DNA from: Gnetum montanum
Lineage: Eukaryota; Streptophyta; Gnetopsida; Gnetales; Gnetaceae
DNA: 64,000 nucleotides
Reading direction: 5' to 3'
Assembly (NCBI GenBank): GCA_015680685.1
Contig: MNCI01006839.1
Location: 237,880-301,879, forward strand
Under the pieces are notes generated by a model. That model had not been told where the DNA came from. It saw only the letters and a program-made list of their open reading frames with translations, and made no database searches. The position numbers and the translations under genes are program-made. Shown in pieces: positions 22,310 through 33,429 of the stretch; position 1 is the stretch's first letter, and each line of letters begins with the position of its first letter.

Positions 22310-23115
22310 TCATGTAGTTCCTGGTGGCGATGGCTCCTCCATAGGTGTCTTTCCCTTTTCTTGTGCTCCAAGTCTTGGGATTTGATGGCATTGAAGTATG
22401 GCCTGGAGTTTCTCCTCTTGTAAGGCCTTGAGTGCCTTGGTGTGCGTGTAAGTTTGCGCTTGTGCCAGAGAGGCATCCCAGTCAGCCTTCTCTTTTTCTT
22501 CCGCCACCATTTTATTCTCTGTCAACAATTTATTAAGTTGCTCAGTTCTAAAAGTGTCCAGCTGGTTTTGAGAAACCTCTAGCCCTGTATTCAGAAGGTT
22601 TAATACTTCTGAAATGGCTTCAATAGAGAAATAAATAGTCACACCACAAATGTTAACCCTAGTGCCTTCTTTTCTTCTCTCTCTTTTTTTTTGTTATGCC
22701 AAAATTGGTACATTTCCCCTAAGTACCAGGCACCACTTGCAGAGAGAATAGGCCATAAGGGAGACCCTTTGAGGTGGTCCCTAATAGCCTTAGGAGCAAA
22801 CTCTTTGAAAGATTCAAAATTTAAATCCACAATCACCGTAGTGAATGTGAACCCTTCATGGATAGCCTGAACACAATCCTGGGGCAACGTGAGATGTTGT
22901 CCCTATTAAGGCACTATAGCAACTCCTCCTTTTTCTTGCCTTGATTGTATAGTAGGAGGGTCCTCTTGATGAATGCTTGAATGATTGTTCCTCCTATTTT
23001 GTATGTTGTTCGACAGAATCTTGTCTTCCACCTCTCCGAGATCGTTTACTTCCACCCTGAGCAGGACCTTCCCGTTGTCCATGTTTCGAGGCCATCTGCA
23101 ATCACACAAGGCCAA
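22310..23115 (-). pseudogene. 3' ORF of the gag-only element (coiled coil, unknown function)
   Basis: Between gag and the 3' LTR lie frames 23115-22906, 22887-22639 and 22642-22310. The last begins within four bases of the previous stop and reads LNTGLEVSQNQLDTFRTEQL, then a charged heptad-like helix (KEKADWDASLAQAQ, KALKALQEEKLQAI). It ends Pro-rich (PMEEPSPPGTT). The pieces probably derive from one protein of 200-300 residues. It resembles no pol or env domain I know. An analogous coiled-coil ORF lies at the same place in the 28034-37505 element. Confidence 0.5.
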
Positions 23116-24971
23116 TCATTAGTAAGGTTGTTACCCAAGTTAGATTATACCTTACTACTTGCCTTAATAGATTTACTTTATTTCCGTGTGATGTTAATTA
23201 TTGGAAGAACATGTCCCCGAAAGATTATAATGTCGAGTCCTCTTCGCTTAGGTGGTTTCCAAATTTAATTTTCTGGTATAGCTAAGGGGATGAAATTTTT
23301 TTTGACACATTTTATTCTTAATTTTACAACTAATTACCCTTAAATATGTCCTTCGGGTGATGATGAATTTCAAAAAATTTATACACTATTTTGCATGTGC
23401 CCCTCCCCCACGACTAAGCTGAACACTCTGGGGTCAAGTAGGTTCAAACAGAATGAAAATCGAAGTACCAACGAGCAAGTTATGGATATGAAAGCATGGG
23501 ATGCGCAATCGTGAGTCGTAGAGAGGAATTTGAAAAACTTCCCCTGTGTGAATAGTTGCAAATGATGGTGATTAGCACAGGGGGATCACAAATATATATT
23601 TTCATCGAAGTTAGGGCACTTAGAGAATGTACTGAATTTTTAATATGTTTTTGAAATTAAACGATGTAAACTAAGGACATCTGGATGATTGTTAAAGGGT
23701 TCGAGGGTAATTCAACTAGTTCTGAAGGCATGAAAATTATGATGGTGTGGAATTTATCAATAAGGACCTCAGATGGTAGAGAAAAAGGCTATGTGATGGT
23801 TCATAGGAACGTTGAATTAGAGGGATAGTAATAAGGGAAAGAAAATCATTGGCAATATGCTAAGGGTAATAAATGGTGTGTGGAAGCTGTGTCTTAAGTG
23901 AGAATTATAACAAATTACACAAGTGGGTCCTCCCCAAAGCAGGTTCCACCCTATATTGCTCTTGTGTAACCACACTTAAAAGTGTCTGTGGGCACTAAAA
24001 GGGTTAAACGTAATCCACACTAATTCCACAAAACACACACATGTAAATATCACCAGAATGAGGTAAGAATTTTATACTACACAAGACACGAGTAACAATT
24101 ACATGAACAGCCAGATGAGACGGGGTATAGAAGGGATCATAGAGATTGGAACATGAGGTAACCGATCCAGGGCACAATGAATCCTGCATGAAAATCATGT
24201 TTAATGTGTCATTAACCCGTCGTTCCAAGATTAGGACCAAGTCCATTCCTCTAATCAGTGACATCACATTGTTTCATCCCATGATGAGCAACTATGAGAG
24301 TACCATAACAACAAGGCATACGATCGCTTGGCGTTTTGTTCAAGGGAGGAGTGATTTTTGTTTTTTGGCACTTTGTTTTTGTTTTTTTTTTCTCTCTTTT
24401 TTTTTTGAATGAATGAATCCAAAGAAGCCACCAACCTTCAGGCATGGGTGCATGTCTTTCCAGTGGGACCCCCTAGAACACCATTGGATCTTTGAGTGCC
24501 TTTTGATTACTCTTACTCCCATTTTTCGTTAAATCTACAAGGATCTTAGTACAACCACGTTACATGATAACTCTCACAGATGTCACCAAAGAGAATCCAA
24601 AAGTCCTCTTGATGTCACACCCTAATCATTCCCTCTTGATCCATCCTTCTTCATTCTGGGTACAATGAACACAAAATTAATTTTAATTTTTTAAGAATGT
24701 CAAGAATATCACTATACCCTTGAACAGAACCTCTTATTTGTAGAATGGATGAGTGGGTGTAATGGGCTCACTATCCACATAATTGATCACAAAAAGACTC
24801 GATAACATAGAACACACCTCAACCAATGAGCCACATGAGTGTTTTATTCGTAGATGAGATTACTTATAAAAACATAAAGAGACAAAAAGACAAAAAGATA
24901 AAACAAGAAATTGAAAAATGAAAAACTGGAAAATAAAAAGTTGTAAAATTAAAGAAAATGAAAAGTATTTA

Positions 24972-25921
24972 TTAATCCTGCTTGCTATTAGAATGGGGGA
25001 TATCCCTCATAGCTAAATGGTTGAGTATGGCTAGGATTAATAAATGACGATAGGGATCCTTGCATGTTGGAAATATTGGAACTTGGTCGTACTTACCCCA
25101 TCGAGGTTCACACACCTGATTGTAGTAAGCATAGTGGGGCAATTTATACGATGTAGTTCCTTGATAATGAGTTGACCCACTATGATATTTAGGACCGTTA
25201 GATGGTATGCAAGTATTGGGATGTTGCCTTCCATGATTGTGTTCATTGGGCCGTATGGTTGTTGGAGTGTTAGTTGGTGGCCCTGATGAAGTACCATGAA
25301 GCATTGGGTTCGAAGATAAGGGTGCACCATAGTGTTGGACTTGTGTTGAGTCGGAGGATGCAGTGGCCTTGGAATTGTGTTTTCCCTTCCTAGGGTCATT
25401 TCTAAAGAAGGGATGTCTTCAATGTTGCTGAGGTCTATCACCGTTGTTGGAAATAGTAGCACAAGTAGCATTCGTGGGTTGTTGCTATGGTGCAGATACC
25501 TTAGCAATAGTTGGTGGTGATGTAGAAGGAGGAAAAGGATGAGAATGTTGAAAATTGGGAGAAGTGTAAGATGCACAAGGTGGTGGTGGTGTTGAGGACA
25601 TGGCCTGATAGTATTGTGGAGAATGGTAATGTGGTGAGATAGAGTATGTTGGCCCAGTTGGAGAAATAGGATGTTGAACTAGATAAGTGTTTGGATTCAG
25701 ATAATATGAAGGGTGTCTCTAGTTTAGGGGTGGATTCCCCCATGCCTGGGATTGTTGCCACTGTGATCGAACACAGTATCTCTGTATGAACTCTGGATGT
25801 AACATGCTTCCCCAATGCTCATATAAATGTAAAAAGATTGGGCATTGGCCCTTGGGGTGATCGTACAGGCATATGTTGCATTCATACGTATGATCAACGA
25901 TTGAGCTATTATTTTCTTCAT
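24972..25921 (-). pseudogene. Gag C-terminal Pro/Gln/His-rich region
   Basis: Overlapping minus-strand frames (25921-25724, 25815-25501, 25576-25037, 25304-24972) encode compositionally biased sequence rich in Pro, His, Ser, Thr and Tyr (for example TSSGPPTNTPTTIRPNEHNH). They lie downstream of the gag core, where long gag proteins of plant Gypsy elements often carry a disordered tail. Frameshifts divide it. No CCHC zinc knuckle was found. The interval 23120-24970 between here and the 3' ORF is non-coding, with a T-rich tract at 24360-24410 and an A-rich tract at 24860-24960. Confidence 0.4.
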
Positions 25922-26059
25922 TCCTTCTTTCTAAATGTCTAATGATATTTTTTCCTATTTCTCAAGTTGTCAAAACTCTATCTCCAATAATATCGATAAC
26001 TTATCCACACTTTTTATACGTCCATTCCAACATCTTATTGATCTTTGCCTCGACTTCCT

Positions 26060-26860
26060 CTAATGTTTGTTGTACTGGCATAGATGATTCTTTCTCCTTG
26101 TGATATGTTGATTTCTCCTTTTGTGATTATGGACCTTTGTTAAGTTGAGATTTTGGTCCCGTTGATGTTTTTCAACACTCTCCCATCTAGCCATTTCTCC
26201 TTCTTCTTTTACTACCCACTTAATAAGCTCTTGGACCTGATGGGTTTGTAGTTCATATAGTTGACCTTGGGCATACATCCCTAGGGTTTCTCTTGTTGCA
26301 TCACAAAGCCCATCAATGATATGGTACATTAGCCTTTCCTCAGAGAACCCATGGCCTGGACAGTTGTTTAATAGTGCATAATATCTTTCTAAGGCCATAT
26401 CCAAGGGTTCATGTTCTGCTTGTTTCCACTCTTGGATTTTTTTCCTCAAGGCCGACACTCTTGAGTAGGTTTGATATATTTCGCTAAAGAGTTCTACCAT
26501 TGTTGGCCAACATCATATTGAATTTGGTTTTAATGATCTATACCATACTTTTGCTTGGCCAACGAGTGTCATAGGAAAGAGCTTGAGTTTTTTCCAACCG
26601 TTATTGATGTTGTTCCATGTGCAGGCATGTAGAAGGCTAGTAAATGTTGTTGCAGATCTAAGTCATAGCCTCCTGAGAAAGTAGGGAAGTTGTTTAAATC
26701 GAGCCTGGGTAGGCAGCTCTCTTTACGATGCCTACGGGAGATTCGAATAGCCTCTTGTATTTGTGTTAGGCTTGTAGTGGCCAGTGGGGGTTCATCGTCA
26801 TCGAATAAGTTATGCTTTCATGTGTTGGGATGATGTTGCCTTCATTTATGTTTATAAGAA
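26060..26860 (-). pseudogene. Retrotransposon gag core
   Basis: The intact frame 26500-26060 encodes a retrotransposon-gag domain: LRKKIQEWKQAEHEPLDMAL, ERYYALLNNCPGHGFSE, LMYHIIDGLCDATRETLGMY and LQTHQVQELIKWV. Upstream in another frame, 26740-26640 gives the start of the core (LDLNNFPTFSGGYDLDL). Gag forms the virus-like particle that packages element RNA. At least one frameshift and several stops separate the N-terminal part (27038-26766), so this copy is probably not functional, though the core frame of 146 codons remains open. Confidence 0.8.
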
Positions 26861-27091
26861 ACCCCCACCTTAGATTACGTACTCTAATCTTCATTGTCAT
26901 ATAATTCGTCGATTCTCCAATGAATTTCCTCACTAGGTATGGCATTATCATAGTCTTGTAGGAGAGGCATGGTTGTGCAATTGTGTGTGAATTTATATAT
27001 GAATTTCTATAATTATTTCTTCCTAAAAGATATAACATTAATTCCTATACAGCGACCTTGTATGATATAACTAATCTAGATAACTAGCACC

Positions 27092-27110
27092 GTCCCTAGC
27101 AATGGCGCCA
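27092..27110 (-). promoter_or_regulatory. Primer-binding site complementary to tRNA-Asp
   Basis: Read on the minus strand it is TGGCGCCATTGCTAGGGA, immediately inside the 5' LTR. The complement of plant tRNA-Asp 3' end is TGGCGCCGTTGCCGGGGA. The three mismatches are all transitions, consistent with methylated-cytosine decay. tRNA-Asp priming is known in Athila-group plant Gypsy elements. Confidence 0.85.
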
Positions 27111-27111
27111 A

Positions 27112-27984
27112 TGATGAGTGGTGAGGTACCCCTACACTCAACCATACGAATATGAGCATTACACGTGCAATCTGGTCGAACTCTGCAGATGGACTATTTG
27201 TGGCATTTAGACAGTTAGCCTTAGGTCGCAGTTCACTATCTTCCCACCTGGACTAGTATTAGCTTTGTCATGTATGGTTTAGTCTAGAGTGAGGTGTATG
27301 ATGTGTTTTCTAACCTAATGCTACTCCTGAAGGTAGTGGAAAATAATGTTAACTAAGCTAAGAGGGAAAGGGTGAGAGAGAGTCTAAACTAGCCTAAGTG
27401 CGATGAGCATCCATTCCTTGATTATCTGTACACATCTTGGACTTCATGCATGACTACTACTGGGATTACCAAGCGTAGATCCTAGGTATGCTACTAGGTT
27501 ACTAAGTAGTCACACTTAAATGCTCGTAATCAAGTCGTACTCATTCCACATTTAATAGGAGTTTAAGGGTGAGAAGAGATTAACTAGGAAAGCAATAAAT
27601 TACAATTAATTAAATAATTAAGCTAAGTGAATGCTGCAATGATGAAGTAATCTTGATCTTTATTTCTGGTCATGTGCATGTCCAAGTACATCACACTCGA
27701 ATAAGGATGTCGTACAATTATAATCACCACACTGCGAGTATACACAGGGAAATAATTCTAACTCTAAGAAGGAAAAACTGCAAGAGCTTGGGTAAGGAAC
27801 TAAGAACTAGATGCTAGAACAAGAAAAGCTAACTCTTATTTATAGAAATTGAGGCAAGTCGCGATATCGCGTACGTGATATCGTAGCCCATGCGATATCA
27901 TGGCTGTGATATCATGGCAGCGATATCACAGCCACTGTGATATCACGGCAGCGATATCACAGCCAGCAAATTCATGACTCATCA
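27112..27984 (-). repeat. 5' LTR of the gag-only element
   Basis: 873 bp with the same termini as its partner. The palindrome array (27962-27861) has seven GATATC-centred units, one an exact gcgatatcgc. A TATA box (CTATAAATA) lies at 27845-27837, about 16 bp downstream of the array in element orientation. Array plus TATA therefore form the U3 promoter. Confidence 0.92.
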
Positions 27985-28033
27985 CTCCACATGTAGGAAT
28001 GAAAAGTGATTTAGAAGAAATACTCCTACATAA

Positions 28034-29256
28034 TGTCCAGTGGTGTCTTGTAAGTCAATTATAATTCATGGACTCAAGAATTATTTCACATCCTATGTTT
28101 ATGATTTTCACATGCATGGTTGAGGTTTCTACCTCCTAGAGTTTCATCCCAGTCTTCCATATCACACTGCTAGGTTTGATGCATCTTTTGAAATTTCTAG
28201 AGTATTTCTAGCTTCATTCAATAACTTAAAAATATTTTAACATGTTTCTTGGTGTTCTACCTCTCATCCAAATTTGGTAAGTGAAGTGTGCCATGTAGGA
28301 AATATGATAAATACCCTACATTAGTGCACCTCCTACATTAATGTAGGAGCACTGACACACCTTCCTAGCAAACTTGATTTAACTCTTTTGCTCCTAGATT
28401 ACCTTCAATATGTTTCAAGATTACCTAGGCTATGTTGATGGACCTTCATTAACACATGGATACTAGAAAATCTTTTCCATTATGTTGTGAAAAATACAAT
28501 ACCTAGGATGAACTCTTATACTAAATAATTAATTCATATAATTTCTATTCAGCTTTTGACATCTGATTTTGTGTGAGGAGCCCTTTCTCCCTTAGGTAAG
28601 TTGATTTTCTTCTTTATCTTATGTGTGTTTTGAGTCATTGCTTTTACAAGTATGGCTAGACTTTGTCAAGGTGCTAGCTTTCTTATGTAGCCTAAAATCA
28701 TTTGGTCAATGTGGAGTCCACTGTTTGCATGGTGAATAAAGCTCATGGTTTTCCCTTCTTCTATAATTGGTTCTTTAAACATTAAAAAAAATAAACTTAT
28801 TTATTTAATTTTTATTTAATTAAGCTACAATGATTTTTTTCTTATTCAAGGAGGTCATGATTGTATGACACAATGTTGGGCCATCAAAGTTGAGACTAAG
28901 AGCCATTCTTATTGCATTTTTATGTGATATCACACCTATCCCCAAGAGGAATTGCAACATAAGCATTGCACTTGTCCCCAAGAAGGATTGTAATGCATGT
29001 ATATTTATGTTTACTTTGTTTTTTTTAAAATATAAAGTCCATAAACATTATAAATATTTTCTTTTTCTCTAACCATGACCATAAGGGTTTCATTTGTATT
29101 ATATGCATTATATTATCTTCTATATTTCTTAAATGCAACAATATACACAAGTATTCTTGGCAACCCACTCAACATCATCTTTGAAGCTTATAACTAAATG
29201 GTCCTATAATTTGTATGATAAATCCATTATGCCCAAAACTAGTGGAACCCCTATCA
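28034..29256 (+). repeat. 5' LTR (copy B)
   Basis: About 1.22 kb, aligning with 36268-37505 and with 126-1290. It contains a perfect 20-bp palindrome at 28330-28349 (ctcctacattaatgtaggag) in the promoter-proximal half. The end is cctatca at 29256. The TATA region is degraded here, whereas copies A and C keep ctataaata. The ORF-like stretch at 29133-29354 is not considered coding. Confidence 0.75.
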
Positions 29257-29369
29257 TTGGCATTGTTGCTAGGAAAGGTTTTCATGATTTTCCTAGAAAT
29301 ACTTGTACATTTCTTATTTTAACCTTCATTCATGTGGAATGTATGTTTCTTTAGTGTTGTATGTAGGTT

Positions 29370-30780
29370 TTGAACACAAAGAAGATGGAAAATAGTACTA
29401 AGAGTATACCCAAGTCTTTTGGAGATGCATCAAAATAAAGAAGGGCTTTTATTACATTCAACCATTCAAAGGATGTAACCCTTTCAATGGTTGTTTTGGT
29501 TTATCATTAGGATAAGAAGGAAAGATGAAGAGATGCTCATGAATAATTCTCTAAGGGATAAATTCTAGCTACTCTAAATGATCTTAAAGAGGCCTTTATC
29601 AACATGGGACTAAAGGATGAACACATATTGGACATAGCTCTTAGACCTATGTATCATGAATATGAGGCTTTGTACATGTAAGATCTTCTAAATCAAATCA
29701 TGGAAGGGGAGGCCAGTCACAACTTTTCATCTGATTATTTAGATGAAAAGTAAGAGAATAAAGGAAATAAGAAAGGCAAAGGGTTGATCAATCATGAAGG
29801 TTCATGATCAAGTACTATCAACCGAAGTATGACCTAAACTTAAAATGATAACATCCTTCCTAAGTTCTAGTACTTACATTTATCTAGAGCTTCCAGTAAT
29901 GGTGATGCTCCTTTGTTTGACTAGTAATTATCATGAGTTCACTAAAGCTATGCACATTTCAAGGAAGCATGTTCATGATAGTAGGATCAAGTGAATAAAT
30001 ATAGTTGATGTACCAACATATAGAGGGCATACCAATGATTATCCCAAACTTTACATGTAACCCTTTAATAATGCTTACTATCTCCAAGGGATCATAAGTG
30101 ATTAGCATAAGTTGTAGTTACTTTCCTACATCTTCATCAAAGATGCAGAGACCTGGTACAAATCCTTGCCTCCAAAATTAATTCAAAGATAAAAAGACAT
30201 GATTAAAATCTTCTACATAAAATTTCATACCTATGCTTAGATTTCAAACATCTATAAGAATATGATTGGATGGTGGCAAGAAGCTTATGAACCTCTCAAC
30301 ATCACCATGAAAAGATATATGAAAACTACTCATCACTATTTGAACCATGGCTTTAGCTAAAGAGATCAATTAATGCATATTGTAGAAGGCCTGAGGTAGA
30401 AAACAAGAGAGCATTTAGACATGTATGCAATGGTCCAAGTTCACAAAAATTCTATTATCTAAAAAAAGCACTTTTGGACAACATAGGAAGTATGGAGGAT
30501 AAGTGGCAAAAGAAACAATCTACTAAGAAGTACAATCATGACCTAGCACATAGAAGGGAGGATAAAAATATGTAAGATACTAGTAAACCTTCCAATGTGA
30601 TTGAGGGTGCAAAATTATAGTAGAATAAATATGGCATTAACAAAAAATTTTCATAGAATTTTAGGATGCCATGGATGAAAAGATAACCACTACTCTTAAG
30701 GACATTAAGGGTAAGATGGTTGAAGTTGCAACCAAAGTAGTTGCACCACATGAACATCAAAAGATGTATCAAGGAAAGAT
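29370..30780 (+). pseudogene. Decayed gag of the 9.5-kb element
   Basis: Reading through stops gives DAETWYKSLPPKLIQ near 30145, the typical gag segment before the major homology helix. From about 30260 come EAYEPLNITMKRYMKTTHHY, LNHGFS, LMHIVEGL and REHLDMYAMVQV. This run parallels the gag at 26060-26500 (EHEPLDMALERYYALLNN, GHGFSE, YHIIDGL, RETLGMYAQGQL), showing that the two elements carry homologous gags. Stops occur every 20-30 codons, so the copy is long dead. Confidence 0.65.
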
Positions 30781-31429
30781 TTAAGGCAACTCATCTCATT
30801 CTAATATCATTCATGAAAGTCCAAATAAAGCTTCTTCATCCTCCAATGATGAGGGTCCCTACGAATGCTATGTAGATCTTTATGATTCATAGTGATGTCC
30901 TATCATGAATCACATTATTGATGATATGAGATGATTTTGGATGTTTTTGAATCCTAAATTTATCAAGAGGAAAATGAGGAGGACTCTATACTAGAGCTAT
31001 TCATACTATCTTGGAGGTGCATACCCATAGCACATGCAACAGTACCAACAATGGCAAGCTTCAAATTCTTAGGATGCTATGCCATAGAATCTTCCAACTT
31101 TTAAGCAATAATAGATGACACTTCCTACCAATTCCTATTTTCATGGTGCATAGATAGGTGCTTATTAACCCCCATCGATGACACCTTAATAATACTTTCC
31201 TACTTCATGTATTCTTTCCAGTCAAGCTTCCTAGTAGCACTAGCTTCTACTCCTTCAACCCATGCAAGGTGGGATACCTACTCAACCATAGCCAAGGTAA
31301 GGTAAATTATGTAATATTGACGACCATATCAATCCTACTTCCATGTATCTATCTAGGAAATATTATTGATCTCCTGTTGATTTGGTTGTAGGAGGAAGTT
31401 TGAGGTCGCATAACTCTTATACTCCATCA

Positions 31430-32970
31430 AAAATCCTCTTTCTATGAAAAATGCTAAAAAAGACAAAGAAAAGGAAAATATGAAAAAAACAAAGAAAAAA
31501 TGAAAAAGAAAATAAAAAATACTAGTAAAATAATAATGATGAAAAGAAGAGGTTTTGAAACGATAAAAGTACCTCTAAGTTTACTAGTCCATACAAATTG
31601 GTATTTTACCATTTTGAACCAATTTTATAATTGCTCCCATCAAAATCAAAACTAGCGGTTGAACCAAGGTTTATGCAATCATTTCTTATGTTTAACCCAT
31701 TACCTAGATTACTTGACTTTCCAAAATATCATAGTCTAAGATAATCTCTTACTCATCACTACCCATGGTCATGAAGGCCTAGACATCTCTCTATTAGTGA
31801 ACTTTGATAATGTTAATTTTTTCTTCTACCCAAATCCAAAATTCATTTATTCCTAAGGTTTGACAGTGTAATCCTTGATCCAAGCCTTGACCAAATTTAA
31901 ATTTAAAATTTTTCCTTATTTGATCATAACATTGTAATCTCTTTTGGAATGTGAAATTAGTTAGCGCAGGCAAAGGTCTTGATGGGAGGTTCTTGGTAAA
32001 GCAAAATCTGGGAAGCCTACTATGCATTCATGTATAGATGGAGGAAAATGAAAGTGAAATCTTAACTTCTAGATGCTCTACAACACATTGTCTTGATTAG
32101 GTTTGACCAATGATTGGACCATAGAATAATCAAGATTAGATGACATTAAAAGTCATAGGTGTGACCTTGCACTTAGAAGGTAGTATTAACGGTTGATCTC
32201 TATCATATAGATAAGTAGTAGTGAAGGGATGTAGTAGTGGATCTCTCATGGGATGTAGGACATGATCACATGCTCCATGAGCTAATCAAATGATTGGTTG
32301 GAGATCTAGTAATGTTACACTTTACTCTTTCTCTTTCTTTTCCATCATGCATTCTTCATCTCTTCCATTCCATTCTCACTCATGGTCTTGTATGGCAAGA
32401 ATTTGATTGGGAAAATAAAAGGATGAGAGCTAGCCATTTAAGGGTTGAACTTATGTTTGATGCTAATGTCTCACTAGTTGTTCAAAATCCATGGATGTAT
32501 TATCAATAGGCTTCACAAGGGCAGGAAAGACAAAAGCCTATTATGGGAAGGATCCACTTGTGTGAGTATTGACTCTTCATACTTCAAGGTTTGATCATAA
32601 CAAACTCTTTTTAGGTCATCTTATTTATCTCTATATTTCATTATTCTTGGTGTTTTAATTATTTTTTCATTTTTCTAACTTCTCTTTCCTAGCTTTTGGT
32701 TCATGGGAATGAACAAATTAACTAATTGACTCCATTTCCGTGATTGTAGATGTCATCATAGGTAAGTTTGTAATTCTCTTATTATCTTGCTTCTCAAATG
32801 CCTTATTGGGTTGATTTTTGTTGACTCAAATGTGTTGTTGATCTTGTGCATGGATCCAAAGATGAAGGAATGTAACTTGAGTACATGGGTGGTGAAGTTT
32901 CAAGTTTCTCCATGCTTTGGAGGGTGTGCTAATGTATCCCCCTATGTCAATGAACTAGTATAAGTGGGGG
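31430..32970 (-). repeat. Inverted block of foreign repeats inside the 9.5-kb element
   Basis: 31430-31800 is the reverse complement of 18896-19310, and 32085-32570 is the reverse complement of about 1750-2300. Both lie on the same strand and in one block, suggesting a nested minus-oriented retroelement piece. Exact ends are not determined. The rest of the block has no coding frames. Confidence 0.5.
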
Positions 32971-33429
32971 ATTTTTCCAAGGTCATTCCACACTTTGTTT
33001 TCATGATTTTTACTTTTCTTTGCTTTCCTTTGATTACCAACATGCCAAATTTTCATCTTCAAGGCTAGATTAGTGATACTTTTACATGAATTTTTCTTGA
33101 TCTATCTTATCCATAGTATTCTTGTTGTGGTTCAAGTCTAGTATCTTGTAACTTAGTTGTGGGTGAGAGGAATCAATTTGGCTATGTATTTAATGTATAT
33201 GGTAGTTATTTAATCATTTCTACCTTACTTGTACTTGGTCATGCATGTCACGATTCTACATTTGTGATAATTTTTCTCAAGTTCTTCGAAGGGTTATGCT
33301 TATCATTCTTTTCACATGCAATTTTTACAATGGTGGTAGAATGTTTACAAGACTTGCTTGATTTTTAGCATTTTTCATAGCTCACCATGTTAGGGTGATT
33401 GCAATTAAATCTCCATAGATTAAGGAGGA

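Larger units (their letters stand above)
21251..27989 (-). mobile_element. Complete gag-only LTR retrotransposon (TR-GAG-like) with TSD
   Basis: Two LTRs (21256-22127 and 27112-27984) begin TGATGAGT and end ACTCATCA, and the target site ctcca is duplicated at 21251-21255 and 27985-27989. Next to the right LTR, 27092-27110 read on the minus strand is a primer site matching the tRNA-Asp 3' end at 15 of 18 positions. Next to the left LTR lies a gtgggggta purine tract. The element is therefore minus-oriented. The 4984-bp interior encodes gag and downstream small frames but no protease, reverse transcriptase, RNase H or integrase that I can find. It must depend on enzymes from another element. Confidence 0.92.

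Noticed and set aside
24146-24522. Overlapping ORFs on both strands around the T-rich tract at 24.36-24.41 kb
   Set aside because: They are low-complexity Lys- or Phe-rich translations of homopolymer-like sequence with no family resemblance.
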